Assembly: GCA_016718155.1 (NCBI GenBank)
Contig: JADKEH010000027.1
Coordinates: forward strand, 1-64,000
Reading direction: 5' to 3'
DNA length: 64,000 bases
From: Candidatus Rhodoferax randersensis
GTDB taxonomy: Bacteria > Pseudomonadota > Gammaproteobacteria > Burkholderiales > Burkholderiaceae_C
Shown: in pieces, positions 36,267-44,758 of the stretch
Numbering within the stretch: the stretch's first letter is position 1
How the letters are laid out: each line of letters begins with the position of its first letter
Notes under the pieces: generated by a model
Databases searched by the model: none
Seen by the model: the letters and a program-made list of their open reading frames with translations, nothing else
Told to the model about the DNA's origin: nothing
Made by a program: the position numbers and the translations under genes

Positions 36267-36358
36267 GACGCCCCGACGGGCTTACTCAAGAATGAGCCCA
36301 CTCAGCGGCACACTCAGAGCGGGTGTCGCCGCTACCCATCCACCACCGGAGTCGAGAC

Positions 36359-36586
36359 ATGGAATTCAGCAAGGAATTTGACGCTTCAGGCCTGGCCTGC
36401 CCGCTACCCATCGTGAAAACCAAGAAGGCGCTGGCCGACATGGCCAGTGGCCAGGTGCTGCGCGTCGTCGCCACCGATCCAGGCTCGGTGTGCGACATGG
36501 CGGCCTTTACCGAGCAGACCGGCCACGCCTTGCTGGAGCAGGGCAGCGAGAACAGCAAGTTCATCTTCTACATCAAGAAGGCCTGA
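36359..36586 (+). CDS. tusA: TusA sulfur carrier
   Basis: The 75-aa protein has the TusA signature FDASGLACPLPIVKTKKAL, where the CPxP Cys carries a persulfide. A second Cys lies in VCDMAAF. In sulfur oxidisers TusA passes sulfane sulfur to DsrEFH. ATG 36359 was chosen because the upstream extension carries no conserved text. It starts the operon tusA-dsrE2-yedE-fccAB. Confidence 0.92.
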   Translation: MEFSKEFDASGLACPLPIVKTKKALADMASGQVLRVVATDPGSVCDMAAFTEQTGHALLEQGSENSKFIFYIKKA

Positions 36587-36630
36587 GCGCCACCCCCACC
36601 CAACTCGTCCACCCCCTGGAGTACACACAC

Positions 36631-37101
36631 ATGGCCGCAAAAAAAATGGCGCTGATCGCCACCAAGGGCACGCTGGACATGGCTTACCCGCCGTTCATCC
36701 TGGCCTCCACCGCCGCCGCGCTGGGCTGGGAGGTGCAGATTTTCTTCACCTTCTATGGCCTGCAACTGCTGCGCAAGAGCCTGGACAGCATCAAGATCAG
36801 CCCGCTGGCCAACCCCGCCATGCCGATGCCGGTGCCGATGCCCGTGATGGTGCAAATGCTGCCAGGCATGGAGTCGATGGCCACCATGATGATGAAGGCC
36901 AAGATGAAGTCCAAGGGCGTGGCCTCGCTGCAAGAGCTGCGCGACATCTGCCAGGAGTCCGACGTGAAGTTTGTGGCCTGCCAGATGACCGTGGACCTGT
37001 TTGAGTTCAAGACCAGCGAGTTCATCGACAACATCGAGTACGGCGGCGCGGCGACCTTCATGAAATTCGCTGGTGAATCCGACGTCTGCCTGTTCATTTG
37101 A
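36631..37101 (+). CDS. DsrE2-like DsrE/DsrF family protein
   Basis: The 156-aa protein has the DsrE-like fold (MALIATKGTLDMAYPPFILA; WEVQIFFTFYGLQLL). Two conserved Cys occur, in LRDICQESD and KFVACQMTVDLF. A Met/Pro-rich insert (MPMPVPMPVMVQM) is typical of DsrE2, the membrane-associated sulfur transferase that works with TusA and rhodanese. No rhodanese gene is adjacent here. It is 44 bp downstream of tusA. Confidence 0.85.
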   Translation: MAAKKMALIATKGTLDMAYPPFILASTAAALGWEVQIFFTFYGLQLLRKSLDSIKISPLANPAMPMPVPMPVMVQMLPGMESMATMMMKAKMKSKGVASLQELRDICQESDVKFVACQMTVDLFEFKTSEFIDNIEYGGAATFMKFAGESDVCLFI

Positions 37102-37107
37102 GCTGCA

Positions 37108-37977
37108 ATGAAGAAACTGATCCTGTGCTGCGCCCTGCTGTGCTGGGTGCAATTGAGTCTGGCGCTCACGCCCTATGTGCACGGGAGTCGGCTCGCCGCC
37201 GCCGACTTGGCCACCCAATTGACGCAGGTCGAGAAGAAGCTGCAAGCCGAAGGATTTACCGTGGTCGGGCGGCATACGCCCAAGGGACTGCCGCAGCACG
37301 GTAGCGTGGTGGCCACTGACCCCGCGATGCTCGAAGCCATTCGCGGCATCGGCGGCTCCGCGGTGATCGCATCGGGCATTCGCGTCGGCGTGCAAAGTGA
37401 CGGCGCCGTGTCGTACATGAACCCCGACTACTGGTACCGCGCCTATCTGCGCGGGAAATTTACCAGCGCGCAATCGGCCGTGAAGTCGGTCCAGACGCGC
37501 CTGTCCAAGGCCCTGGGTGAAGGCGCGGGATTTGGCGGCGATGTACCTGAAGGCGATTTGTCCAACTACCGCTACATGTTTGGCATGGAACGCTTTGATT
37601 CTGCCAACAGCGAACTGAAGTCTCACGCCAGCTTCGAGGACGCGCTCAAGACGGTGCAGGACAATTTGTCGCGCGGCCTGGGTGGCACCAGCCGTGTTTA
37701 CGAAGTCATCATGCTGGACCAAAAAATTGCAGTGATGGGTGTGGCCCTGAACGACCCCAAGGACGGTGAGGGCTACTGGGTCAACAAGGTCGGCCCGGAG
37801 CACATCGCCGGTTTGCCCTACGAGTTGTACATCGTAGGCAATAAGGTGTACGCGCCGTTCGCGCGCTACCGCATTGCACTGGCCTGGCCGGCGCTGGGAA
37901 TGGGCCAGTTCATGGGCATCAGCCACATTCCCGAGGCGATACGCGGCACGCTCGCTGGCGTCGCGGGCGCCCACTGA
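37108..37977 (+). CDS. Conserved-looking periplasmic protein in a sulfur operon, unknown
   Basis: The 289-aa protein has a signal peptide (LILCCALLCWVQLSLA). Its two halves are similar in build (AADLATQLTQVEKKLQAEGF and SFEDALKTVQDNLSRGL). There is no haem or metal motif. The two-domain layout resembles DUF302 pairs but this is not certain. It starts 6 bp after dsrE2, so it shares its transcript. Its periplasmic location and place in this operon suggest a role in sulfur handling. Confidence 0.7.
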   Translation: MKKLILCCALLCWVQLSLALTPYVHGSRLAAADLATQLTQVEKKLQAEGFTVVGRHTPKGLPQHGSVVATDPAMLEAIRGIGGSAVIASGIRVGVQSDGAVSYMNPDYWYRAYLRGKFTSAQSAVKSVQTRLSKALGEGAGFGGDVPEGDLSNYRYMFGMERFDSANSELKSHASFEDALKTVQDNLSRGLGGTSRVYEVIMLDQKIAVMGVALNDPKDGEGYWVNKVGPEHIAGLPYELYIVGNKVYAPFARYRIALAWPALGMGQFMGISHIPEAIRGTLAGVAGAH

Positions 37978-38011
37978 TAGCTGCCAAGAGAACACTGAGC
38001 CGGAGATCTGG

Positions 38012-39106
38012 ATGAGCAATGCGATCGCCCCAGCCAGTTTAGTTGTCTGGGGTGGTTTCGCCATCGGCTTCGTCTTTGGCGCCGTTGCCAACAAGACCAA
38101 CTTCTGCACCATGGGTGCAATCTCGGACGTGGTCAACATGGGCCACTGGGGTCGTGTTCGCATGTGGTTGCTGGCGGTCGTCGTGGCCATGGTGGGCGCC
38201 AACTTGCTGCACTACACCGGTCAAATCGACCTGGCAAAAACCATCTACCACCGCCCCACGCTGCCCTGGCTATCCCTGCTGCTGGGTGGCGGCTTGTTTG
38301 GGGTCGGCATGACCATGGCCTCTGGCTGCACCGCCAAGAACCTGGTGCGCCTGGGCGGTGGCAGCCTGCGCTCGCTGGTGGTGCTGGCGTTTCTGGCGAT
38401 CTCGGCCTACATGACTCTCAAAGGCCTGTTTGGCCAGTGGCGCGCCAGTTTGCTGGACCCGGTGAGCATCGATTTGAGCACGCCCGGCCTGGGCCAGATC
38501 GTGGCCAAACTCAGTGGCCTGGCGCAGCCGACGGCCTTGCTGCTGACGGTGCTGGCCATCAGCGCGGCCGCGTTGGCCTTCACCTTCAAGGACAAACGTT
38601 TTCGGTCCAACCTGTCCAACATCGTCGGCGCCTCGGCGCTGGGTCTGGTGATTGTGGCCGGCTGGTACCTAACCGGGCACCTGGGCTACGGCGAGAACCC
38701 CGAGACGCTGGAGACGGTCTACTTTGCTACCAACACCCGCACGCTGGAGTCGCTCAGCTTTGTCGCGCCGGCCGCCTTCAGCCTGGAGCTGCTGCTGCTG
38801 TGGACGGACAAGTCCCTGCATGCCACCTTCGGGATTGCGACGCTGGTTGGCGTGTTTCTGGGCTCGCTGGCCTATGCCCTGGGTACCCGCCAGTTTCGCT
38901 GGGAAGGCTTCGCTTCGTTCGATGATCTGCGCACCCACTTGATCGGCGCTGTATTGATGGGCTTTGGCGGCGTCACGGCCCTGGGCTGCACCATAGGGCA
39001 AGGCATGTCGGGCCTGTCCACCCTGGCGGTGGGTTCACTGGTGGCGATGGCTGGCCTGACGGGTGGCGCCGTGGCCATGATGAAGTACCAGGTGTGGCGC
39101 GCCTGA
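38012..39106 (+). CDS. YeeE/YedE-type sulfur transporter
   Basis: The 364-aa membrane protein has about nine to ten transmembrane helices. The family marks are NKTNFCTMGAISDVV, MASGCTAKNLVRLGGGS and ALGCTIGQGMSGLS. Three conserved Cys in membrane loops match the YeeE/TsuA thiosulfate transporter family. It probably brings thiosulfate or a sulfane sulfur form to the cytoplasm. The start ATG 38012 follows the upstream gene by 34 bp. Confidence 0.87.
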   Translation: MSNAIAPASLVVWGGFAIGFVFGAVANKTNFCTMGAISDVVNMGHWGRVRMWLLAVVVAMVGANLLHYTGQIDLAKTIYHRPTLPWLSLLLGGGLFGVGMTMASGCTAKNLVRLGGGSLRSLVVLAFLAISAYMTLKGLFGQWRASLLDPVSIDLSTPGLGQIVAKLSGLAQPTALLLTVLAISAAALAFTFKDKRFRSNLSNIVGASALGLVIVAGWYLTGHLGYGENPETLETVYFATNTRTLESLSFVAPAAFSLELLLLWTDKSLHATFGIATLVGVFLGSLAYALGTRQFRWEGFASFDDLRTHLIGAVLMGFGGVTALGCTIGQGMSGLSTLAVGSLVAMAGLTGGAVAMMKYQVWRA

Positions 39107-39160
39107 GGGCGGTGCACCCCACCAGACGATCAACCTGGCATGGACCCCATGAATTGAACC

Positions 39161-39802
39161 ATGAGCAACGATCCGCAGTCCGAATCCAACACGCAACGTG
39201 CCACCCGGGGTGGCTTCGTCGGCTGGCTGCGGCGCCCGCCGAAGTGGTCGATGGCCAGCATGCTGGTCCTCGGCACCATCGTGGGCGTCCTGATCTGGGG
39301 CGGCCTCAATACCGGCATGGAGTGGACCAACCGCACCGAGTTCTGTGTCTCGTGCCACGAGATGAGCATTCCGGCCGAAGAACTCAAGAAGACCGTGCAC
39401 TACAAGAACCGCACGGGTACCACGGTGTCGTGTGCCGACTGCCATGTCGCCAGCAGCAAGAGCCCAGGCGACTATGGCCGCAAGTTCGAAGCCAAGATCA
39501 TGGCCGCGCGCGATGTGCTGGGCAAGATCACCGGCATCGTGGACACGCCCGAGAAGTTCGAGGCGCACCGGCTGACAATGGCCAAGCGTGTGTGGGAGCG
39601 CATGAAGGCGGCCGATTCGCGCGAGTGCCGCAACTGCCACAAGTTTGAAACCATGGACCAGGCCAAACAAAAGGACCGCTCGGTCGTGAAGCACGAAGGT
39701 GCCATCGAAGACGGCAAGACCTGCATCGAGTGCCACCAGGGCATCGCCCACAAATCCGTACACCAGTTGCTGGCGCAGGAAGACGCAGCAAAGAAACCCT
39801 AG
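39161..39802 (+). CDS. NapC/NirT-family tetrahaem cytochrome c
   Basis: The 213-aa protein has an N-terminal membrane anchor (SMASMLVLGTIVGVLIWGG) and four haem motifs: CVSCHEM, CADCHV, CRNCHK and CIECHQ. It is a quinol-linked electron-transfer protein of the NapC/NirT type. In this operon it probably connects the quinone pool to the periplasmic cytochromes encoded next. It is 54 bp downstream of yedE. Confidence 0.9.
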   Translation: MSNDPQSESNTQRATRGGFVGWLRRPPKWSMASMLVLGTIVGVLIWGGLNTGMEWTNRTEFCVSCHEMSIPAEELKKTVHYKNRTGTTVSCADCHVASSKSPGDYGRKFEAKIMAARDVLGKITGIVDTPEKFEAHRLTMAKRVWERMKAADSRECRNCHKFETMDQAKQKDRSVVKHEGAIEDGKTCIECHQGIAHKSVHQLLAQEDAAKKP

Positions 39803-39812
39803 GAGTCGAGTA

Positions 39813-40712
39813 ATGAAGAAATTGGCAATGGCAATGTTGGTGGCGCTGGCTGGCAGCGCCTGGGCTGCACCCGACTGGAGCAAGGTGGCGCCGCGCAAGG
39901 TGACTCTGTTCTACCCCGGTCAGGCGTCGCTGGAGTGGGTGATGAACAAGCCCGACCATTCGGCGGTGCCCGACATCGTGGACAAGAAACGCAGCTGCGC
40001 CAAATGCCACGAAGGCGACGCCAACGAGATTGGCGACAAGATCGTCAAGGGCATGGCCGTTGGCAGCTCCAAGTCGGTGCTGGAGCCGACCCCCCTCAAA
40101 GGCAAAGTCGGCTCGCTGCCGGTGATGATGCAGACGGCCTATGACGCCGACAAGATCTATTTCCGCTTCGAGTGGACATCGCCGCAAGGCGGCGACACCA
40201 AAGCGGACCCCAAGAATGAAGTCAAGCTGACCATGATGTTCGATGGGGGTGGCACGGTGGACGGCTCCAACCAGAACGGCTGCTGGGCCACCTGCCACCA
40301 GGATTTGCGCAGCATGAAGGCGCCCAAGGACGACAAGAAGACCAAGTACCTCAAGGACGCCGACCTTGCCGCGGGCAAGTTCATGGACCTGATGCAGTAC
40401 CGCAGTGGCAAGGGCGAAAAGCCGGTGGACGGCTTTGTCGCCACCAGCCGCGAGATGGAAGGCGGCAAGGGCCTGCAAAAAGCCGAAGGCAAGAAGGACG
40501 GCAACAAATGGGTGGTAACTTTTGAGCGCAGCCTCTCGGGCGGCGGCAAGGGGGACCACGCCATTGTGGCGGGCAAGACCTACAACTTTGGTTTCGCCAT
40601 CCACGAAGACTATTCCAACGCCCGCTTCCACTACGTGTCGCTGGGCTACCAGTTCGGCCTGGACAAGGCCGTGCCTGAAGTGAAGAATTACATCAACGTC
40701 GTGAAGCAGTAG
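39813..40712 (+). CDS. Ethylbenzene-dehydrogenase gamma-like cytochrome
   Basis: The 299-aa protein has a signal peptide (KKLAMAMLVALAGSAWA), a CAKCHE haem motif, and the EB_dh (ethylbenzene dehydrogenase gamma-like) domain with GCWATCHQDLRSM, a CX3CH motif typical of that family. The C-terminus has GKTYNFGFAIHEDYSNARFHYVS. It is a haem-binding electron-transfer protein. It lies 10 bp downstream of the NapC-like gene and probably forms a partner with it. There is no molybdoenzyme gene in the window for it to serve. Confidence 0.8.
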   Translation: MKKLAMAMLVALAGSAWAAPDWSKVAPRKVTLFYPGQASLEWVMNKPDHSAVPDIVDKKRSCAKCHEGDANEIGDKIVKGMAVGSSKSVLEPTPLKGKVGSLPVMMQTAYDADKIYFRFEWTSPQGGDTKADPKNEVKLTMMFDGGGTVDGSNQNGCWATCHQDLRSMKAPKDDKKTKYLKDADLAAGKFMDLMQYRSGKGEKPVDGFVATSREMEGGKGLQKAEGKKDGNKWVVTFERSLSGGGKGDHAIVAGKTYNFGFAIHEDYSNARFHYVSLGYQFGLDKAVPEVKNYINVVKQ

Positions 40713-40780
40713 CACAAATTGAGTCAGCAGCAGCAGTAGAAGTAGGGTCAGTCTTATCCACGAACCACAAGGAGACAGCA

Positions 40781-41374
40781 ATGAAACAGAAACGTTGGAG
40801 CAGGACGCTGGGGGCAGGCATGCTCATCGCCGGCGCCTGGATGATGTCGGCAGGTGCCAGCGCGGCACCGCCCAATGCGGCCATGCTGGCCAACGCCTGC
40901 GCGGGTTGCCACGGCACCGGCGGCGGCAGCGCCGGCCCGGCCATGCCGAGTCTGGCCGGGCAGTCCAAAGAGGCCATCGTGGTGGCCATGAAAAAGTTCA
41001 AGAGTGGCGAGCGGCCGTCCAGCATCATGGGGCGCTTGGCCAAGGGCTACAGCGATGCCGACTTCGCCACCATGGGTGATTTTTTCTCCAAACAAAAACT
41101 GCACCCCACCCAGCAGACGCTGGATGCCGCCCGCGTGGCCAGAGGCGCCGCCCTGCAAGAGGCCAACTGCTCGCGCTGCCACCTCGAAGACGGCCGGGAA
41201 GGCAAGGACGACACCCCGGCCATGGCCAGTCAGTGGCTGCCCTATATGCAGATGCAAATGGCGCTGTACCTATCGGACAAGCGCAAGATGCCGGAAAAAA
41301 TGGCGGAAAAGGTCAAGCCCCTGTCGGTGGACGACCTTGAAGCGCTGCTGCATTTCTACGCCAGTGTTAAATAA
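40781..41374 (+). CDS. fccA: Flavocytochrome c sulfide dehydrogenase, dihaem subunit
   Basis: The 197-aa protein has a signal peptide (GAWMMSAGASA) and two haem motifs (CAGCHGTGG and CSRCHLEDG) in tandem cytochrome c folds. Each has a distal Met region (MGRLAKGYSDADFATM; MPEKMAEKVKPLSVDD). It pairs with the FAD subunit encoded 13 bp downstream to oxidise sulfide to sulfur and reduce cytochrome c. It could also be named SoxE. Confidence 0.88.
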   Translation: MKQKRWSRTLGAGMLIAGAWMMSAGASAAPPNAAMLANACAGCHGTGGGSAGPAMPSLAGQSKEAIVVAMKKFKSGERPSSIMGRLAKGYSDADFATMGDFFSKQKLHPTQQTLDAARVARGAALQEANCSRCHLEDGREGKDDTPAMASQWLPYMQMQMALYLSDKRKMPEKMAEKVKPLSVDDLEALLHFYASVK

Positions 41375-41387
41375 AAGAGGAGACGAC

Positions 41388-42704
41388 ATGACAACAGATC
41401 GCAGAAGTTTCCTCCGCCTGATGGGCGTCGGCGGCGTGGGCGCCTCGCTCGCGGCATGTGGCACACAACCCACTGGCTCTGGCAGCGCCAGCAGCGCGGG
41501 CGCCACGGCACAGACGCTGGCCAAAGGCAAGGGCCGCCGCGTGGTGGTGGTGGGCGGCGGCTACGGCGGCACCATCGCCGCCAAGTACATCCGCATGTTC
41601 GACAAATCGATTGAAGTGGTGCTGATCGAGCCGAACAAACAGTTTGTCTCCTGCCCGTTCAGCAACCTCTATATCGGCGGCATGCTGCCGGACCTGAGCT
41701 CGCTGACCATCGGCTACGACAAGCTGGCGGCCAACCACGGCATCACCATGGTGTACGACACGGTGACCGCCGTTGATGCCGCCAAGAAGACCGTCACGGT
41801 GTCCTCCGGCACGATTGACTATGACCGGCTGGTGTTGTCTCCGGGCGTTGACTTCCGCGCTGAAGAGCTCGAAGGCTACGACCTGGCCAGCACCCCGCTG
41901 GTGATGCCGCACGCCTGGAAAGCCGGCGCGCAAACCATGTTGCTGCGCAAGCAACTGGTGGACATGCCCGATGGCGGCACGGTGGTCATCACGGTGCCGC
42001 TGGCGCCCTTCCGCTGCCCACCCGGCCCGTACGAGCGCGCCAGCATGATCGCCATGTACCTCAAGCAGCACAAGCCCAAGTCCAAACTGGTCATGCTCGA
42101 TGCCAACCCTGACATCGTGTCCAAGGCCGGGCTGTTCCGCAAGGGCTGGAAGAAGCACTACGAGGGCATCATCCAGTACCGTGGCGCGCAGAAGGTGACC
42201 GCCGTCAACGCCAAAAACCGCTCGGTCTTCATCGAAGGCATGGAAGAGGTCAAGGGCGATGTGGTCAACGTGATTCCGCCGCAACGCGCGGGCAATATCG
42301 CACGCGCGGCGGGCCTGATTGGTCCGGACAAGTCCTGGTGCCCGATCAACGCCACCACGTTTGAGTCGACCATCCAGAAATCCATCCACGTGATCGGCGA
42401 CGCCTGCGTGGCCGGCGCCATGCCCAAGTCGGGCTACTCGGCCAACTCGGAAGCCAAGGTCTGCGCGGCCAACATCGTCGCCTTGATGAACGGCAAGGAG
42501 ACCATCGAGATGTCGGGCATCAACACCTGCTACAGCTACCTGTCGGCCAAGGAGGCGGTCAGCGTGGCGGGCGTGTACGCGGTCAAAGATGGCAAGATCA
42601 TCGCCGTGCCCAACTCGGGCGGCGTCTCGCCGGACTTGTCCGAAGTGGAAGCGGTGTACGCGTCGAGCTGGCTCAAGAACATCCTGACCGAGATGTCCAC
42701 CTGA
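41388..42704 (+). CDS. fccB: Flavocytochrome c sulfide dehydrogenase, FAD subunit
   Basis: The 438-aa protein has a Tat signal (DRRSFLRLMGVGGVGASLAAC), a dinucleotide-binding motif (VVVVGGGYGGTIAAKY), the FAD-attachment Cys in FVSCPFSNLY, and the redox disulfide Cys in PFRCPPGPYER and NTCYSYLS. This matches FccB/SoxF. The ATG 41388 is preceded by AGAGGAGACGAC. It catalyses sulfide oxidation in the periplasm. Confidence 0.92.
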   Translation: MTTDRRSFLRLMGVGGVGASLAACGTQPTGSGSASSAGATAQTLAKGKGRRVVVVGGGYGGTIAAKYIRMFDKSIEVVLIEPNKQFVSCPFSNLYIGGMLPDLSSLTIGYDKLAANHGITMVYDTVTAVDAAKKTVTVSSGTIDYDRLVLSPGVDFRAEELEGYDLASTPLVMPHAWKAGAQTMLLRKQLVDMPDGGTVVITVPLAPFRCPPGPYERASMIAMYLKQHKPKSKLVMLDANPDIVSKAGLFRKGWKKHYEGIIQYRGAQKVTAVNAKNRSVFIEGMEEVKGDVVNVIPPQRAGNIARAAGLIGPDKSWCPINATTFESTIQKSIHVIGDACVAGAMPKSGYSANSEAKVCAANIVALMNGKETIEMSGINTCYSYLSAKEAVSVAGVYAVKDGKIIAVPNSGGVSPDLSEVEAVYASSWLKNILTEMST

Positions 42705-42744
42705 ACCCGGGGCACCCCGGTGGCGTTACGCGTCGCCGGGGTGG

Positions 42745-43668
42745 TCACGCCTCAACGCGCAGTTGCGCCGCGTTCAGCAGCACATAGTGCGCGCAACGCC
42801 CTTTGGCCCGGTCCCCGTCATCGCTGACGATGATGACCATTTGTGTGCCATCGATGATGGCCGGGCTGATTCCTTCCGCGTGTTCGAAACCTGGCAGGCC
42901 GTCAACCGCGACGCGGCGCGCGGGCGCACCCGGCTTGCCGCTCCAGAACCAAAGCTCGAAATGCACCTGCTGGCGCACTGCCGGCCCGCCGATGATCAGG
43001 TAACCATTAAGTGCGGGCAGGTAGGCCATGCCACGAATTCCACTGCCGCCCAGGTCCAAAGTCTCCAAGGTGGCCGAAACGCTGGGTGAGGCGCCCGCGT
43101 CGAAGATGGCCCCAGGGTTGTCCACGCTCGCGATGATGGCCCGCTTGTCCTGCAATGGGCTGCGAAAGCCGATCAGCAACCGGTGCTGATCCGGGCTGAT
43201 GTCAATCGCCTCGATGTTCAGTCCGCCGTCGCTCTTGGCGTCGCGAATCTCGGCAGCAGCCGCCAACACCGGGTGTGCGGCAGCCAGCGCCCGCTTTAAC
43301 CCACTGACCACGACTGTCTCGACGATCCGGTCGCCGTCAAGGCGGAATCGCGCCAATTTGTCGCGCGACTTCTTCTCGTCGCCATCGCCGTCACGCGAAT
43401 GCGAGGTGAGCACGTAGACCCGGCCCGCGCGGTCCACCGCCAGGCCTTCCAGATCGTCGAGCTTCCAGACTGCCTCACCCCCTTCGAACCAACCTGGGCT
43501 CAAAGCCGTGCTGCGGGCATGTCCGCCAGCATCCACCGAGACCAGGCTGAACGGGTGCTGTTTTTCGTCCTCCACCACCAGAAAGCGACCGTCGGCGAGT
43601 TGCCCGATGGCCGAGGGCTCGTAGATTCCGGTCAGGGGCTGGAACCGGACAGTTGTAGGCGTGATCAT
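42745..43668 (-). CDS. DUF3616 family protein
   Basis: The 307-aa protein is a beta-propeller-like fold with the DUF3616 pattern: YEPSAIGQLADGRFLVVEDE, DDLEGLAVDRAGRVYVLTSH and GGLNIEAIDISPDQHRLLIG. It may bind a ligand or another protein. There is no signal peptide. ATG 43668 overlaps the stop of the upstream minus-strand gene by 4 bp. It is convergent with fccB. Confidence 0.8.
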   Translation of the reverse strand: MITPTTVRFQPLTGIYEPSAIGQLADGRFLVVEDEKQHPFSLVSVDAGGHARSTALSPGWFEGGEAVWKLDDLEGLAVDRAGRVYVLTSHSRDGDGDEKKSRDKLARFRLDGDRIVETVVVSGLKRALAAAHPVLAAAAEIRDAKSDGGLNIEAIDISPDQHRLLIGFRSPLQDKRAIIASVDNPGAIFDAGASPSVSATLETLDLGGSGIRGMAYLPALNGYLIIGGPAVRQQVHFELWFWSGKPGAPARRVAVDGLPGFEHAEGISPAIIDGTQMVIIVSDDGDRAKGRCAHYVLLNAAQLRVEA

Positions 43669-43964
43669 GGCAAATGGTACCGCCACGCGACCTTGGCGCC
43701 CTTGTCGGCCAGGCGCCCACGCAGCACCGAGCGGTGGCAGTGCGCCTCGTCGTCGCAATAACAACCCACTGAGAAACTGCAGGTGTGCGACAAGGCGGCG
43801 AACAATTCGAGCGCGTGACTGGCCTCGGGGCTGGCCATTTCGGACCGGTATTTCTTGGTAAAGACGGCCCACTGCGCTGGTGTCTCGGCCCGCTTTATTC
43901 TTCCCCAAAAAATTGGACGTCCACCGGTGCAATCGGTCGCCTCACAACCCAGCAATCCTCTCAC
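43665..43964 (-). CDS. DUF488-like protein, N-terminally shortened
   Basis: The 99-aa frame ends with a DUF488 C-terminal half (KKYRSEMASPEASHALELFA and CYCDDEAHCHRSVLRGRL), including the conserved CHR. The family usually has about 120 or more residues starting with an RIKRxYDPP segment. Here that part is replaced by MRGLLGCEATDCTGG and GRIKRAETP, so the gene is probably truncated at the 5' end. It overlaps the upstream PIN toxin stop and the DUF3616 start. Confidence 0.5.
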   Translation of the reverse strand: MRGLLGCEATDCTGGRPIFWGRIKRAETPAQWAVFTKKYRSEMASPEASHALELFAALSHTCSFSVGCYCDDEAHCHRSVLRGRLADKGAKVAWRYHLP

Positions 43965-44374
43965 CCGGTCAACAGCTTGACACTGAGCCCTGACACGCGA
44001 TTGAACGATGAATCACCGGTCAGAAAGAGATGATCGGCTCCCCGCTGCAAACAGCTTGCCGCCTGCAACGCGTCAGGCGTCTTCAGGCCATGCTTGACGC
44101 GGATGGCTGCCGCCAGCTCGACTACTTCCTTCGTCAATTCCACCCAGACCAGATCGGCGCGGGCAAAGAACAGATCGAACGCGGCCAAGGTCGCGTGGTC
44201 ATGGGCCTTCATGGGCCCAACACGGCACTCCAACCACGTCAGTCGGGATAGGCCAGCTTCCAGACTCGGGTGCCTCTTAAAAGCACCCGCCAATTCCTTG
44301 CGAACTTTGCTGGCAAACGGCTCGTTGCCCTCGATCAGATAGATCAGCGCGCTTGAATCAAAGAAAGCGATCAC
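43961..44374 (-). CDS. PIN-domain ribonuclease toxin
   Basis: The 137-aa PIN domain shows the acidic residues Asp in IAFFDSSALIYLIEG, Glu in TWLECRVGP, Asp in LKTPDALQAA and Asp in LTGDSSFNRV. It is a VapC-like toxin that cleaves RNA. It lies downstream of and overlaps its antitoxin gene by 4 bp. Confidence 0.85.
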   Translation of the reverse strand: MIAFFDSSALIYLIEGNEPFASKVRKELAGAFKRHPSLEAGLSRLTWLECRVGPMKAHDHATLAAFDLFFARADLVWVELTKEVVELAAAIRVKHGLKTPDALQAASCLQRGADHLFLTGDSSFNRVSGLSVKLLTG

Positions 44375-44643
44375 CAGGCACGCTCGACCTGCAGGTCGGC
44401 ATCAATTTGCGCTTTGCTGCGCTTGCCCGTGGCCGGCTGCGCCAGGAGCCACTGCATCGCGGTCATGCCCGGTGGCGTTGCCAACTTCTGATTGGTGAGG
44501 CGCAGGTAGTCGTCTTCCGACAGCACCACGGCGGCCATCTTATTTCGTTTGACGATGTGCACGGGACCACGCCGCAGACCTTCGTCGATCGCGGACATGC
44601 CGCGACGCTTGAGTTCAGCTACCGAGAGGGTGTTGTAGTTCAT
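44371..44643 (-). CDS. Phd/YefM-type antitoxin
   Basis: The 90-aa protein has the Phd/YefM fold: YNTLSVAELKRRGMSAIDEG and GPVHIVKRNKMAAVVLSEDD. The C-terminal region should bind the PIN toxin. It would neutralise the toxin and repress the operon. A dyad lies 19 bases upstream of its start codon. Confidence 0.85.
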   Translation of the reverse strand: MNYNTLSVAELKRRGMSAIDEGLRRGPVHIVKRNKMAAVVLSEDDYLRLTNQKLATPPGMTAMQWLLAQPATGKRSKAQIDADLQVERAW

Positions 44644-44661
44644 TAGAAATCGGTATCAGTA

Positions 44662-44674
44662 TCGGAATATCCGA
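44662..44674. promoter_or_regulatory. Candidate antitoxin operator
   Basis: TCGGA-ATA-TCCGA is a dyad 19 bases upstream of the antitoxin start. It is flanked by GGTATCAG and CCAGTATCAG repeats (about 44652-44692). Phd-type antitoxins bind such repeats to repress their own operon. Confidence 0.4.
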
Positions 44675-44758
44675 AATCGTACCAGTATCAGTGCCTTTTT
44701 GCAATGAGCGGCGGATCACACGGGACCAGGCCGACGTCGCGTTGACCGTGGGCCAGAC

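Noticed and set aside
36568..38202. 544-aa minus-strand frame over the tusA-dsrE2 region
   Set aside because: It overlaps three clear + strand genes and has Gln/His/Arg-rich composition.
39528..40781. 417-aa minus-strand frame
   Set aside because: Antisense to the NapC-like and EB_dh-like cytochromes; no domain.
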